A stretch of DNA of 64,000 bases from Nitrospira sp. SG-bin2. GTDB lineage: Bacteria; Nitrospirota; Nitrospiria; Nitrospirales; Nitrospiraceae. Shown here one piece after another: positions 16,452 to 25,227 of the stretch. Position numbers and translations under genes: made by a program. Below the pieces are notes generated by a model, which made no database searches, was not told the origin of the DNA, and saw nothing but the letters and a program-made list of their open reading frames with translations. Each line of letters starts with the position of its first letter. The first letter of the stretch is position 1. The stretch lies in the NCBI GenBank assembly GCA_002083405.1, contig LVWT01000049.1, positions 186,001 through 250,000 of the forward strand, given 5' to 3'.

Positions 16452-17852
16452 ATGGGTTTATTCCGTGAATACGACTTGCGCGGGATTGTCGGCAGTGAGC
16501 TGACGGTCGAGATGGCCGAACGTGTGGGGTTGGCCTATGCGACGTATGCCTCAGGGCGCGGCGTCAGGACGATCAGTCTTGGCCGTGACGGCCGGCTCAG
16601 TTCTCCGAGCCTGCATCAGTCGCTTCTGAAAGGGCTCCTCGACGGCGGACTTGATGTGATCGACATCGGGGTCTGTTCTTCGCCGCTGGTGTATTTTTCG
16701 TTGTTCACTCTGCCGGTCGGCGGCGGCATCATGATCACCGGCAGCCATAATGCTGCCGAGTACAACGGGTTTAAGATCTGTGTCGGCAAAGAAGCAATTC
16801 ACGGCGAGGCGATTCAGGAACTTCGTCGAGTGATGGAGAAGGGCGTATTTGTGTCGGGGGCCGGGCGTCTGTCCGAGTATGCGATCATTCCGGACTACCT
16901 GGCCTACATCAAGAAGAGTTTTGCGGGAGTGAATGCCCATCGACTGCATGTCGTGATCGATTGCGGAAACGGCGCGGCATCGCTGGTGGCGACGCAAGCG
17001 CTGGAGCTGCTGGGCTGCAAGGTGACGGGGCTGTATTGCGATCTCGACGGACGGTTTCCAAACCATCATCCGGACCCAACCGTTCTCGACAATCTTTCCG
17101 ACCTCATGCAAACAGTGAAGGATCAGAAGGCGGATGTGGGCATCGGGTACGACGGGGACGCGGATCGAATCGGCGCGGTGGACGAACGGGGCGATGTGCT
17201 CTGGGGTGACCGGCTGCTGGTCGTGTATGCGCGGGATATTCTGGCCGTGAAGCCCGGCGGTGCGATCATCTCAGAAGTAAAAGCCTCGCAGAGCCTCTAT
17301 GACGATATTGCCGCGAAGGGCGGGCGTCCAATTATGTGGAAGACTGGCCATTCGTTGATCAAGGCGAAGATGAAGGAGGAGTCCGCCGTCCTCGCCGGTG
17401 AAATGTCCGGCCATATGTTCTTTGCCGATCGGTACTTTGGATATGACGATGCCGTCTATGCGTCCTGCAGATTGATCGAGATTTTGGCGAAAGGGACGCA
17501 GCCGCTCTCGGCCCTGGTTTCCGACTTGCCGAAGACCGTGGTGACTCCGGAGATTCGTGTCGACTTGCCGGATACCGTCAAATTTGATGTGGTTCGATCG
17601 ATTCAGGCAAGATTTGCGGATTATCTAAAGACGAAGCAAAGTCTGGGGCCTGCCGATCTGGTGCTCCGAGACCTCATCACGATCGACGGTGTCCGGGCCG
17701 TATTCGACGGTGGGTGGGGGCTTATCAGGGCCTCCAACACGCAGCCCGCGCTGGTCTTGCGATTCGAAGCGGTATCCTCCGAGCGCATGAATGCGATCCG
17801 CTCGCTGATTGATCAGGAACTGTCTCATGCGAGACGGACGCTCGGGCACTAG
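16452..17852 (+). CDS. manB: Phosphomannomutase/phosphoglucomutase (AlgC/ManB type)
   Basis: This 466-residue alpha-D-phosphohexomutase converts mannose-6-P to mannose-1-P for ManC. It has FREYDLRGIVG at the N-terminus, the catalytic Ser in TGSHNAAEYNG (about 97), the metal loop GYDGDADRIG (about 234), GEMSGHMFF and the phosphate-binding RASNTQPALVLR near the end. The start ATG 16452 follows GAGGAGACCTC. It probably forms a unit with manC, separated only by a repeat. It may also act on glucose phosphates. Confidence 0.92.
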   Translation: MGLFREYDLRGIVGSELTVEMAERVGLAYATYASGRGVRTISLGRDGRLSSPSLHQSLLKGLLDGGLDVIDIGVCSSPLVYFSLFTLPVGGGIMITGSHNAAEYNGFKICVGKEAIHGEAIQELRRVMEKGVFVSGAGRLSEYAIIPDYLAYIKKSFAGVNAHRLHVVIDCGNGAASLVATQALELLGCKVTGLYCDLDGRFPNHHPDPTVLDNLSDLMQTVKDQKADVGIGYDGDADRIGAVDERGDVLWGDRLLVVYARDILAVKPGGAIISEVKASQSLYDDIAAKGGRPIMWKTGHSLIKAKMKEESAVLAGEMSGHMFFADRYFGYDDAVYASCRLIEILAKGTQPLSALVSDLPKTVVTPEIRVDLPDTVKFDVVRSIQARFADYLKTKQSLGPADLVLRDLITIDGVRAVFDGGWGLIRASNTQPALVLRFEAVSSERMNAIRSLIDQELSHARRTLGH

Positions 17853-17884
17853 CCATTGTTCTCTCTCCATCCGGTGTGTGCATC

Positions 17885-18643
17885 ATGCGCTGGCACCACG
17901 TGGTCGCTCTAGGCTTACTGGGCCTATCCCTGCCTGTTCACGCCGCTGATTCCACGCATCCATTTCGGATCGGTGAACGTCTGACATACGAAGTGTCGTG
18001 GCTTCATATCACTGCGGCTACTGCCGTGATGGAAATCGCCGGTATGGAGCGCGCCGAAAGTCATATGCCCGCCAAATTGGTCGGAACTGCGCAGTCCAGG
18101 CCGGTTCTTACTGCCTTTTTCCCTGTCGACAATCGGGTCGAATCCGAAATCGATTTCACCACGCTCGTGCCGAAGCATATGACGTTCCGTCGACGGGAAG
18201 GGAAGAAAAAAGAGGACATTGAGTATGTGTTTCATCAACAGGAGGGGACCGTCACAGCAGTCAGAGGAGGCACTGCCGAATCGTTGCCGATCCCTGTAGG
18301 GACCCAGGACATCATCTCCTGTCTCTATTATACGAGGAGTGTCTTGCCGTTGAAGCCCGGTGCATCGCTGACGATGAATGTGTATCACGACAAGAAGAAT
18401 CGGCCGGTCGAAGTGCGGGTTGAGGGGATTGAGACTATCGAAAGCCGTTGGGGAGACATGGAGACTGCGCGAGTGCTGGTGATTATGCCGTTTCACGGGC
18501 TCTTCATGAACCAAGGGAATATCCGGGTGTGGCTGACCACCGATGAACGCCGCATTCCTGTGCGTATGAAAGCGAAAGTAATTCTGGGATCGATCGTCGC
18601 CGATCTGGTTGATGGGGTTTCCGGGGTCGGTCTTGCGAAATAA
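17885..18643 (+). CDS. DUF3108 domain protein, exported
   Basis: This protein of about 252 residues has a clear signal peptide (residues 1-22, ending VHA-AD). The mature part starts FRIGERLTYEVSW, the usual opening of the DUF3108 family of periplasmic beta-rich proteins of unknown function. A LVDGVSGVG-like end is present. GTG 17876 could start it three codons earlier, but ATG 17885 gives a cleaner signal peptide. It follows manB closely and could belong to the envelope polysaccharide group. No enzymatic motif is seen. Confidence 0.8.
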   Translation: MRWHHVVALGLLGLSLPVHAADSTHPFRIGERLTYEVSWLHITAATAVMEIAGMERAESHMPAKLVGTAQSRPVLTAFFPVDNRVESEIDFTTLVPKHMTFRRREGKKKEDIEYVFHQQEGTVTAVRGGTAESLPIPVGTQDIISCLYYTRSVLPLKPGASLTMNVYHDKKNRPVEVRVEGIETIESRWGDMETARVLVIMPFHGLFMNQGNIRVWLTTDERRIPVRMKAKVILGSIVADLVDGVSGVGLAK

Positions 18644-18661
18644 GCGCAGGATCATTGATTG

Positions 18662-18690
18662 TTGTTCAGGCAAGGCAAACCCGCTATACT
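18662..18690 (+). promoter_or_regulatory. Strong sigma70-type promoter for fbp
   Basis: TTGTTC (18662-18667), a 17-base spacer and TATACT (18685-18690) are seen here. The predicted start of transcription, near A18698, is only about three bases before ATG 18701. Confidence 0.6.
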
Positions 18691-18700
18691 GTTGTTTATC

Positions 18701-19705
18701 ATGAGAGAATTTCCTCTTACGTTAAGCCGATTTATTGTCCAGAACCAAGCCTCGCATCAAGGTGCGACGGAGGAGTTTACCAGCCTTCTGACCCAAATCG
18801 GCCTGGTCGGGAAGCTCATCGCGCAAGATCTTCGGCGTGCCGGGCTTATCGATATTATGGGAACGACGGGTGGCTCCAACGTACAAGGAGAAACAGTCAA
18901 GAAACTGGATGTCATTGCCAATGACGCTTTTGTCAAAGTCTTTCAACACAGCGGATATGTCTGTGCCTTGGCGTCGGAGGAAATGGAAAAACCGATCTCA
19001 CTGCCGGGCAATTGGCCTCAGGGCAAGTATATGTTGCTCTTCGACCCGCTCGATGGGTCTTCGAATACGGATAACAACATGCCGCTCGGCGCCATTTTTT
19101 CCGTGCTCAAGTATGACCGGGCCGATCGATTGCCGACCGATGAGGAGTTAGTGCGCAGAGGTACGGAACAGGTGGCCGCTGGCTATTTGTTGTACGGATC
19201 GAGCACGATGCTCGTCTACACGGTCGGGCAAGGCGTCCATGGTTTTACACTTGAACCTGGTCTTGGCGAATATCTGTTGTCGCATACACTGATCACTATT
19301 CCTGAGAAAGGCAGGGTTTATGCTGCCAATGAGGGCAATTACCACAAGTGGCCGGCCGGAACGAAAAAATATTTCGACTTTCTCAAGGTTAGCGACAAAG
19401 CGACCGGCCGTCCATACAGCGCCAGGTATTCCGGCTGTCTGGTGGCCGATGTCCACCGTCTCTTGATCGGAGGCGGGATCTATCTCTATCCAGGCGAAAC
19501 CGACAGGCCCGACGGGAAGCTGCGCTTGCTGTATGAAGCAAATCCACTTGCGTTCGTCGTCGAGCAGGCAGGGGGGAAAGCTTCGACAGGGACATCGAGG
19601 ATCATGGAGGTAGAAGCCAAGAAGTTACATCAGCGTGTACCGTTGATCATCGGAAGCCGGCAGGACGTAGAAACGGCGGAAGCCTTCATTCAGGGCAGAG
19701 CATAA
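18701..19705 (+). CDS. fbp: Class I fructose-1,6-bisphosphatase
   Basis: This 334-residue enzyme hydrolyses fructose-1,6-bisphosphate in gluconeogenesis. It has LDVIANDAF, ALASEE, the metal/phosphate motif FDPLDGSSN (about 115) and the C-terminal GGIYLYPG and LLYEANPLAFVVEQAGG motifs, all standard for class I FBPase. ATG 18701 has no Shine-Dalgarno sequence, and a strong promoter would place the RNA start about three bases before it, so the mRNA may be leaderless. TTG 18659 is an upstream alternative. It sits next to an FBP aldolase. Confidence 0.93.
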   Translation: MREFPLTLSRFIVQNQASHQGATEEFTSLLTQIGLVGKLIAQDLRRAGLIDIMGTTGGSNVQGETVKKLDVIANDAFVKVFQHSGYVCALASEEMEKPISLPGNWPQGKYMLLFDPLDGSSNTDNNMPLGAIFSVLKYDRADRLPTDEELVRRGTEQVAAGYLLYGSSTMLVYTVGQGVHGFTLEPGLGEYLLSHTLITIPEKGRVYAANEGNYHKWPAGTKKYFDFLKVSDKATGRPYSARYSGCLVADVHRLLIGGGIYLYPGETDRPDGKLRLLYEANPLAFVVEQAGGKASTGTSRIMEVEAKKLHQRVPLIIGSRQDVETAEAFIQGRA

Positions 19706-19715
19706 CAACGATCGG

Positions 19716-19744
19716 TTGCGTGCCACGCCCGTCTCGGTTACTAT
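19716..19744 (+). promoter_or_regulatory. Likely promoter for the aldolase gene
   Basis: TTGCGT (19716-19721), a 17-base spacer and TACTAT (19739-19744) lie in the fbp-fba gap. This gives a leader of about 80 bases before ATG 19830. Confidence 0.4.
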
Positions 19745-19829
19745 TTCATTACTGCAGCAAGTTGTGACGGTTCAACGGCGGAGTGATTGATTCGGACAAC
19801 GACCAGAGATGTAGCCGGGGAGGATACGT

Positions 19830-20753
19830 ATGGGAGATCGGGTTCAAGAGATTCTGAGCTGGTACGGCAGTGATAATGCCGGTACCAAGACCAATATCGC
19901 GCGCATGCTGCGATCCGGCAAGCTGGCGGGGACTGGTAAGCTGGTCATTCTTCCGGTCGACCAAGGGTTCGAGCATGGGCCGGCACGAAGCTTTGCGCCG
20001 AACACGCCGGGCTACAATCCGCACTATCACTTTCAACTCGCTATTGACGCCGGTTGCAATGCCTATGCGGCACCGCTGGGATTTTTAGAGGCCGGCGCGG
20101 GCCATTTCGCCGGGCAGATTCCGCTGATCCTCAAGTTGAACAATCATGATGTGCTGCATGACGACAAAGATCCGCTTCCTTCGGTCACCGGCAGCGTGAA
20201 GGATGCCCTTCGGCTGGGCTGCAGCGCCGTAGGATTTACGGTTTATCCCGGTTCAGTCCATTGCAATGCCATGTATGAGCAGTTGAGGGCGATTGCTGAG
20301 GAAGCAAAGGAGAACGGGTTGGCCGTCGTGGTCTGGTCTTATCCGCGTGGCTCCGCGCTCAGCAAAGAAGGGGAAACCGCCATCGATGTAGTCGCCTACG
20401 CGGCGCACATTGCGGCTCAACTTGGTGCGCATATCATCAAGGTGAAGTTGCCGACTGCCCATCTGGAACAGGCTGCGGCCAAGAAGGTCTATGAAGCGAC
20501 GCAGATTCCGATCAAGACATTGGCGGAGCGCGTCCAGCATGTGGTGCAGAGTTCGTTCGACGGGCGGCGGATCGTGATTTTCTCAGGCGGCGCGAAAAGC
20601 GAAGATAAGAACGTGTTTGAAGAAGCGAAGGCCATTCGCGACGGGGGAGGATTCGGCAGCATCATCGGCCGAAATTCGTTCCAACGTCCGAAGGCAGAGG
20701 CGATTACCTTTCTTCACACGATCATGGACATCTATGCAGGCAAGATTCGGTAA
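19830..20753 (+). CDS. fbaB: Class I fructose-bisphosphate aldolase, DhnA/FbaB type
   Basis: This 307-residue DhnA/archaeal-type class I aldolase has LVILPVDQGFEHGPARSF, the segment around the Schiff-base Lys HIIKVKLPTAH (about 203-213), and ARDG-like phosphate binding near GGGFGSIIGRNSFQRP. It condenses triose phosphates to fructose-1,6-bisphosphate. Being next to fbp fits gluconeogenic hexose synthesis from fixed carbon. The start follows GGGGAGGATACGT, a strong ribosome site. Confidence 0.92.
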   Translation: MGDRVQEILSWYGSDNAGTKTNIARMLRSGKLAGTGKLVILPVDQGFEHGPARSFAPNTPGYNPHYHFQLAIDAGCNAYAAPLGFLEAGAGHFAGQIPLILKLNNHDVLHDDKDPLPSVTGSVKDALRLGCSAVGFTVYPGSVHCNAMYEQLRAIAEEAKENGLAVVVWSYPRGSALSKEGETAIDVVAYAAHIAAQLGAHIIKVKLPTAHLEQAAAKKVYEATQIPIKTLAERVQHVVQSSFDGRRIVIFSGGAKSEDKNVFEEAKAIRDGGGFGSIIGRNSFQRPKAEAITFLHTIMDIYAGKIR

Positions 20754-20785
20754 GATCGCACGAATATGAAGAGCATGGACCAGGC

Positions 20786-22342
20786 ATGATGAATCAGTCG
20801 AATCAAGAACAGAGGCCTCCGCAAGGGGGCCGCAAGTGGATTGTCACGGCGTCATTGTTGACGGCGGGAATGATTATCGGTTTCGTCGTTGCGTCGGATC
20901 TCGGTTGGCTGCCGACCGGCCATGCCGTTCCCGATGCCTCGACCGTTCCGATCGCCAGACCGGTCGCGACGGCACCGCAACCCGTCTTGTCAGGCGGTGG
21001 CGGACAGACATTCGTTGAGATCGCCAAGGCGGTGAAGCTGGCGGTCGTCAACATCTATGCCAGCAAGAGTAGCGGACGCGGAGGCGGAGAAGGCCCGCAT
21101 GGGGGGCCCCTCGACGATCCGCTTTTCCGCAAGTTTTTTGGAGACGAGTTTTTCAGGCGATTTGAGCAGCAGCCGAAGGATCGCAAAGAGCGGGGGTTGG
21201 GGTCAGGCGTCATTGTCGAGTCCAACGGTTTGATCATCACCAACAACCATGTGGTCGGCAAGGCGGATGAAATTCGCGTCACGCTGTCTGATAAGCGGGA
21301 GTTCAAGGCGAAGCTGATCGGCACCGATCCGAAAACGGATGTCGCCGTCGTCCAAATCGATGCGACAGGATTGCCGACCGTCGCCTGGGCCGATTCGGAT
21401 CAATTGGAAGTCGGCGAGTTTGTCCTGGCTGTCGGCAATCCCTTCGGACTGACGCAGACGGTGACACTGGGCATCGTGAGCGCGCTGGGGCGGGCCGCAG
21501 GCATTGCGGAGTATGAGGACTTCATCCAGACGGATGCGGCGATCAATCCGGGCAATTCCGGTGGTGCTCTGGTCAATGTGCGAGGCGAACTGGTGGGGAT
21601 CAATACGGCCATTTTCAGCCAGAGCGGCGGTAACATGGGAATCGGGTTTGCCGTGCCGAGCAATATGGCCAGGTCGATCATGGGCCAGCTGGTGCAGACC
21701 GGAAAAGTTGTACGAGGCTGGCTCGGTGTGTCGATTCAAGATCTCACGCCTGAACTCGCGTCTCAGTTCGGGGTCAGTGAGACAAAAGGCGTGCTTATCA
21801 GCGATGTCATGGACGACAGTCCGGCCAAAAAGGCAGGCTTCGAGCGGGCCGATGTCATTATTGAATATGACGGCAAACCCATGGATTCGTCGGCCCATCT
21901 CCGCAATGCGGTGGCGCAGACACCGGTCGGAAAGAAAGTCGCGGTCAAGATCCTCCGTGACAAGCAACCCAAAACAATCGAGTTGACCATTGCCGAACAG
22001 CCGAAGTCGATGACGCGATCGGGCGAGGAGGATGCGGGTGAGTCGGCAACACCGACCGGCGTGCTATCCGGTCTCGAGGTGCGGGAGCTGACTGAAGAAC
22101 TCACAAGCCGATACGGGTTGAAGTCCGGGGAGCGTGGTGTGGTTATCGTGCGGGTGAAACCCGGCAGCTCCGCCGAAGAGCTCGGCGTTCGTGAAGGCGA
22201 TATGATCATGGAAATAAACCGCCAGGCGGTGACCTCGGTCAAGGCGTACGAGCGAATGGCCGGCAAGTTACCGAAGGATCAATCCGTGCTGCTTCTGTTG
22301 AAACGACAGGGGCGAACGATTTATCTTACGCTTCGTCCATGA
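20786..22342 (+). CDS. degP: DegP/HtrA-type periplasmic serine protease (Do family)
   Basis: This 518-residue protease starts with a hydrophobic segment (about 18-36) that is an anchor or uncleaved signal. The trypsin-like domain has His in NNHVVG (about 154), Asp in KTDVAVV (about 184) and Ser in NPGNSGGALV (about 257). Two PDZ domains follow (about 300-385 and 425-515). It handles misfolded envelope proteins. A Gly/His-rich LA loop (GRGGGEGPHGG) precedes the catalytic His. ATG 20789 is an equally possible start. No sigmaE-type promoter was recognised. Confidence 0.93.
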   Translation: MMNQSNQEQRPPQGGRKWIVTASLLTAGMIIGFVVASDLGWLPTGHAVPDASTVPIARPVATAPQPVLSGGGGQTFVEIAKAVKLAVVNIYASKSSGRGGGEGPHGGPLDDPLFRKFFGDEFFRRFEQQPKDRKERGLGSGVIVESNGLIITNNHVVGKADEIRVTLSDKREFKAKLIGTDPKTDVAVVQIDATGLPTVAWADSDQLEVGEFVLAVGNPFGLTQTVTLGIVSALGRAAGIAEYEDFIQTDAAINPGNSGGALVNVRGELVGINTAIFSQSGGNMGIGFAVPSNMARSIMGQLVQTGKVVRGWLGVSIQDLTPELASQFGVSETKGVLISDVMDDSPAKKAGFERADVIIEYDGKPMDSSAHLRNAVAQTPVGKKVAVKILRDKQPKTIELTIAEQPKSMTRSGEEDAGESATPTGVLSGLEVRELTEELTSRYGLKSGERGVVIVRVKPGSSAEELGVREGDMIMEINRQAVTSVKAYERMAGKLPKDQSVLLLLKRQGRTIYLTLRP

Positions 22343-22354
22343 TCGGCTGAAGTT

Positions 22355-22439
22355 CATTTGGTCTATCTGGTCTGTCTCGTGTGTATAGTTGAATGAAGCG
22401 AACCGGATGAACCGACAAACCAGATGGACCAGACAGACG
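22355..22439. repeat. GGTCTGTCTGG/CCAGACAGACC palindrome (family B, copy 1)
   Basis: A T/G-rich left arm (TTGGTCTATCTGGTCTGTCT) and an A/C-rich right arm (ACCAGATGGACCAGACAGAC) flank a loop with GTTGAATGAA. It lies between degP and ispD, and the right arm contains the ispD start codon. Confidence 0.85.
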
Positions 22440-23161
22440 CTGTTCCCCGTCAGACCCCGCTAGTCGTCGCCCTTGTGCCCGCCGCCGGGCGAGGGCTTCG
22501 CATGGGCGGCTCGGTGCCGAAACAGTTCCTTGCGCTGGGCGGGCAGCCCCTCATTCTTCATTCTCTCCGTGTACTCCAAGCCTCTCCTGTCATTGGTGAA
22601 GTCATTCTGGCTGTTCCCCAGAGTGAAATGGACTATTGCCTCACCGAGATCGTGGCCAAACACCGCTTCACCAAGGTGACAAAAGTGGTGCCCGGAGGGC
22701 ATGAACGGCAGGATTCAGTTCGGCATGCGCTTGAGGCGACTCGTGACGATGTCGAGGTGGTGCTGGTGCATGATGCGGTCAGACCCTTTTTCACACAGCG
22801 CATGGTGGCGGAGGTTGTAGCAACAGCCCATGCAAAGGGCGCGGCGATCATTGCTCTCCCCATGAAGGATACGGTCAAGCAGGTAGGGGCCGATCATATC
22901 ATCGAGCGCACGGTCGATAGGCAGTCGTTGTGGCTGGCGCAGACTCCGCAGGCATTTCGTCGAGATTGGTTGCTGGCTGCTCATCGGAAGGCACATGCGG
23001 AAGGGGTGCGGGCAACCGATGATGCGTACCTGATCGAATGGTACGGACATCCTGTGTCGGTGGTCGAGGGAAGTGGAGAAAATATTAAAGTAACAAGGCC
23101 GGAAGACATGATCATCGGCGAAGCGATTCTGGCGGCGCGGAAAGGCAGTCAAAAAGTCTGA
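22424..23161 (+). CDS. ispD: 2-C-methyl-D-erythritol 4-phosphate cytidylyltransferase
   Basis: This 245-residue enzyme makes CDP-methylerythritol in the MEP isoprenoid pathway. It has VPAAGRGLRMGG, PKQFLALGGQPL, PGGHERQDSVRHAL, VHDAVRPFF and ATDDAYLIEW. The first residues (MDQTDA) are encoded by the right arm of a family B repeat, the only place with a usable ATG before the core. It is followed by ispF about 120 bases later, the normal pairing. Confidence 0.94.
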   Translation: MDQTDAVPRQTPLVVALVPAAGRGLRMGGSVPKQFLALGGQPLILHSLRVLQASPVIGEVILAVPQSEMDYCLTEIVAKHRFTKVTKVVPGGHERQDSVRHALEATRDDVEVVLVHDAVRPFFTQRMVAEVVATAHAKGAAIIALPMKDTVKQVGADHIIERTVDRQSLWLAQTPQAFRRDWLLAAHRKAHAEGVRATDDAYLIEWYGHPVSVVEGSGENIKVTRPEDMIIGEAILAARKGSQKV

Positions 23162-23179
23162 AGGTCATCCGGCAAAAGA

Positions 23180-23256
23180 GTCCTCAGGTCTGAAAGTCTA
23201 TCAAGTCTTCAAGTCGAGACATGAGGACCTTCGACCTGACGACTTTCCGACTTGTG
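23180..23256. repeat. AAGTCTGAAAGTC-type palindrome (family D)
   Basis: The left arm has CAGGTCTGAAAGTCTATCAAG and the right arm has CGACTTTCCGACTTG with GACCTTCGACCTG inverted. It fills the gap between ispD and ispF. A possible partial relative is at 56600-56635. Confidence 0.6.
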
Positions 23257-23285
23257 GACATATTCATCATACGAAAGGATGTTCG

Positions 23286-23759
23286 ATGCGAATTGGTTAT
23301 GGCTATGACGTACATCCGCTCGGACCCGGGCGTAAACTGATTCTGGGCGGAGTCGAAATTCCGCACAACAAGGGACTGCTCGGCCATTCCGATTCCGATG
23401 TCCTTGTCCATGCAGTCTGTGACGCGCTCTTGGGGGCAATGGGGGAAGGCGATCTGGGCCGGCACTATCCGAGCTCCGACCCCAAGTATAAGGGGATCTC
23501 AAGCCTGAAATTGTTGGTAGATGTCATGTCGAAGCTGAAGGCCAAGGGGTATCGGGTGGGGAATATTGATACGGTCATTGTGGCGCAGGCGCCGCGGCTT
23601 GGGAGCTATCTTGCGGCGATGCAGAAGAAGATGGCGGAAACCGCCGGGATTGATCCCGACCTGATCAATGTGAAGGTCAAGAGCGGAGAAGGACTTGATG
23701 CCGTCGGAAAAGAAGAAGGTATGGTCGCCCACGCGGTGTGTGTGATCGAGCGGGTCTGA
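23286..23759 (+). CDS. ispF: 2-C-methyl-D-erythritol 2,4-cyclodiphosphate synthase
   Basis: This 157-residue trimeric zinc enzyme closes the cyclodiphosphate in the MEP pathway. It has GYDVHPLGPGRKLILGG with the zinc ligands Asp8 and His10, then HSDSDVLVHAVCDALLGA, and the C-terminal GLDAVGKEEGMVAHAV. ATG 23286 follows GAAAGGATGTTCG. It is full length. Confidence 0.95.
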   Translation: MRIGYGYDVHPLGPGRKLILGGVEIPHNKGLLGHSDSDVLVHAVCDALLGAMGEGDLGRHYPSSDPKYKGISSLKLLVDVMSKLKAKGYRVGNIDTVIVAQAPRLGSYLAAMQKKMAETAGIDPDLINVKVKSGEGLDAVGKEEGMVAHAVCVIERV

Positions 23760-23779
23760 CGTCATAAGATAACCGGTCA

Positions 23780-24418
23780 ATGTTGGCGAAGATCAAACAA
23801 GATCTCCAAGCGGTCTTTGACCGAGACCCTGCTGCGACCAGCAAGCTGGAGGTCATCCTGACCTATGCAGGATTCCATGCGCTGCTGGCCTATCGGATTT
23901 CGCATCGACTCAAAGCGATGGGAATCCCGTTCCTGCCTCGCGCAATCTCACAACTGGCTCGCTGGCTGACCGGAGTTGAAATTCATCCCTCGGCTACGAT
24001 CGGAACAGGGTTTTTCATCGACCATGGTATGGGTGTGGTGATCGGCGAAACGGCTGAGATCGGGGATTACGTGACGCTCTTTCAAGGGGTGACGTTGGGA
24101 GGGACAGGGAAAGAGCGAGGCAAACGGCACCCGACGCTCGGTAATCATGTGGTAGTGGGGGCCGGTGCCAAAATCTTAGGCGGGATTACGATCGGCGATA
24201 ACGTAAAAATCGGGGCGAATTCCGTCGTCTTGAAGAGCGTCGGAGCCAACTCGACGGTGATCGGTGTCCCGGGCCGTGTGATCAAGTCCCAGGGTGAACG
24301 CATGCCGGATGCGACCATGGACCAAGTCGATCTGCCGGACCCTATCAGCGACCGGTTCCTGGCACTCGAACAGGAATTGATCGAGCTCCGCAAAAAGGTG
24401 GACGACCGCAACTCCTAA
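23780..24418 (+). CDS. cysE: Serine O-acetyltransferase
   Basis: This 212-residue left-handed beta-helix acyltransferase makes O-acetylserine for cysteine synthesis. It has the short N-terminal helical part (ISHRLKAMGIPFLPR), the active-site stretch FIDHGMGVVIGETAEIGD, hexapeptide repeats and the GVPGRVI end of the helix. It is the short form of CysE common in bacteria, with an added C-terminal helix. It follows ispF by 20 bases. Confidence 0.93.
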   Translation: MLAKIKQDLQAVFDRDPAATSKLEVILTYAGFHALLAYRISHRLKAMGIPFLPRAISQLARWLTGVEIHPSATIGTGFFIDHGMGVVIGETAEIGDYVTLFQGVTLGGTGKERGKRHPTLGNHVVVGAGAKILGGITIGDNVKIGANSVVLKSVGANSTVIGVPGRVIKSQGERMPDATMDQVDLPDPISDRFLALEQELIELRKKVDDRNS

Positions 24419-24513
24419 GCGGCTGTGTTCTTATTCGGCTTTCTTCCCGACAATCCGGTCTGATTTGGTTCGAGTCAGAGCGTGAGGCTTAGGCAAGAGA
24501 TATTGATTGACCG

Positions 24514-24541
24514 CCCCGGCGCAGCGTGAGCCGCGCCGGGG
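24514..24541. terminator. GC-rich hairpin between converging genes
   Basis: CCCCGGCGC and GCGCCGGGG make a perfect 9-bp stem around a 10-base loop, between the ends of cysE (+) and the psiF-like gene (-). It has no T-run on either side, so it may not be a true intrinsic terminator. Confidence 0.45.
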
Positions 24542-24557
24542 AGGGGTCTGATGTGGA

Positions 24558-24878
24558 CTAGTTCGATAAGCAATCGCTCATGAATTTCTTTCGCTCGTCA
24601 CCCGTCAGCTTCTTCTCACCCGCTTCCTTATTGCAGGTCTTCATCTTGTTCTGCTGAGTTCCCTTCCCGCCTCCGCCTTTCTCCGGCTTTGCGGAGAGGC
24701 ACTCCTTCATAAACGCCTTCCGCTCCTCACCTTTTCCTTCGCCAAACCCCTTTTCATTCGCCTGCTCATTACAGGCTTTCATTTTATTCTGCTGGCCCGG
24801 TGCGGCGGTGGCGAACGGAGTCATTCCAAGGCTCAATACAAATAGCGTCAGTGTGAGAGCACGAATGGCTGTGTACAT
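24558..24878 (-). CDS. PsiF-repeat protein, secreted
   Basis: This 106-residue protein has a signal peptide (about 1-25, ending ATAAP). Two tandem PsiF repeats follow, each with a Cys pair: QNKMKACNEQANEKGF...FMKECLS and QNKMKTCNKEAGEKK...FMSDCLS. PsiF of E. coli is a phosphate-starvation-induced periplasmic protein of unknown function. A Gly/Lys linker joins the repeats. The start at 24878 is set by AAGGAGACTCGGC just before it. A good -10-like TATGAT lies upstream (24922-24927 on the - strand) with no clear -35. Confidence 0.85.
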   Translation of the reverse strand: MYTAIRALTLTLFVLSLGMTPFATAAPGQQNKMKACNEQANEKGFGEGKGEERKAFMKECLSAKPEKGGGGKGTQQNKMKTCNKEAGEKKLTGDERKKFMSDCLSN

Positions 24879-25227
24879 GCCGAGTCTCCTTGGTTGTGAG
24901 GTGAGGTGCGAGCACGGGTGCATCATAGCGCAAGTACAGGAGGTTGTCGTTAGCATTCAAATGAGGAATGCCTTTCATGGCCTGATCCGACATGTCAGAT
25001 CAACAGGTGTGTCGCTACCACCGGGTTCCCCCCCCCCCCCCATATTTTCCTGTTCTCTGAACAGTTTGTCTTGAGAGGGCCTATTGTTGTCGTACGGCAG
25101 GGGGCTTAAAAAATAGTCTATGGCAGTGGGAAGATTTCTCCAGGAAAATAAGGTATTCTTTGCCGCAATCAGGCGTTTACAGCAGTATCCATCAAAGTCG
25201 TTTCGGTAAGAGCAAGGAAGGGAATCC
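24879..25227. other. Divergent intergenic region with a 14-C tract
   Basis: This 349-base gap separates the psiF-like gene (-) from the PEP mutase gene (+). It must hold promoters for both. The notable element is a run of 14 C at 25028-25041, followed by an AT-richer stretch (CTTAAAAAATAG). No gene is seen. The - strand reads open upstream of the psiF start but without family-like sequence. Confidence 0.6.
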
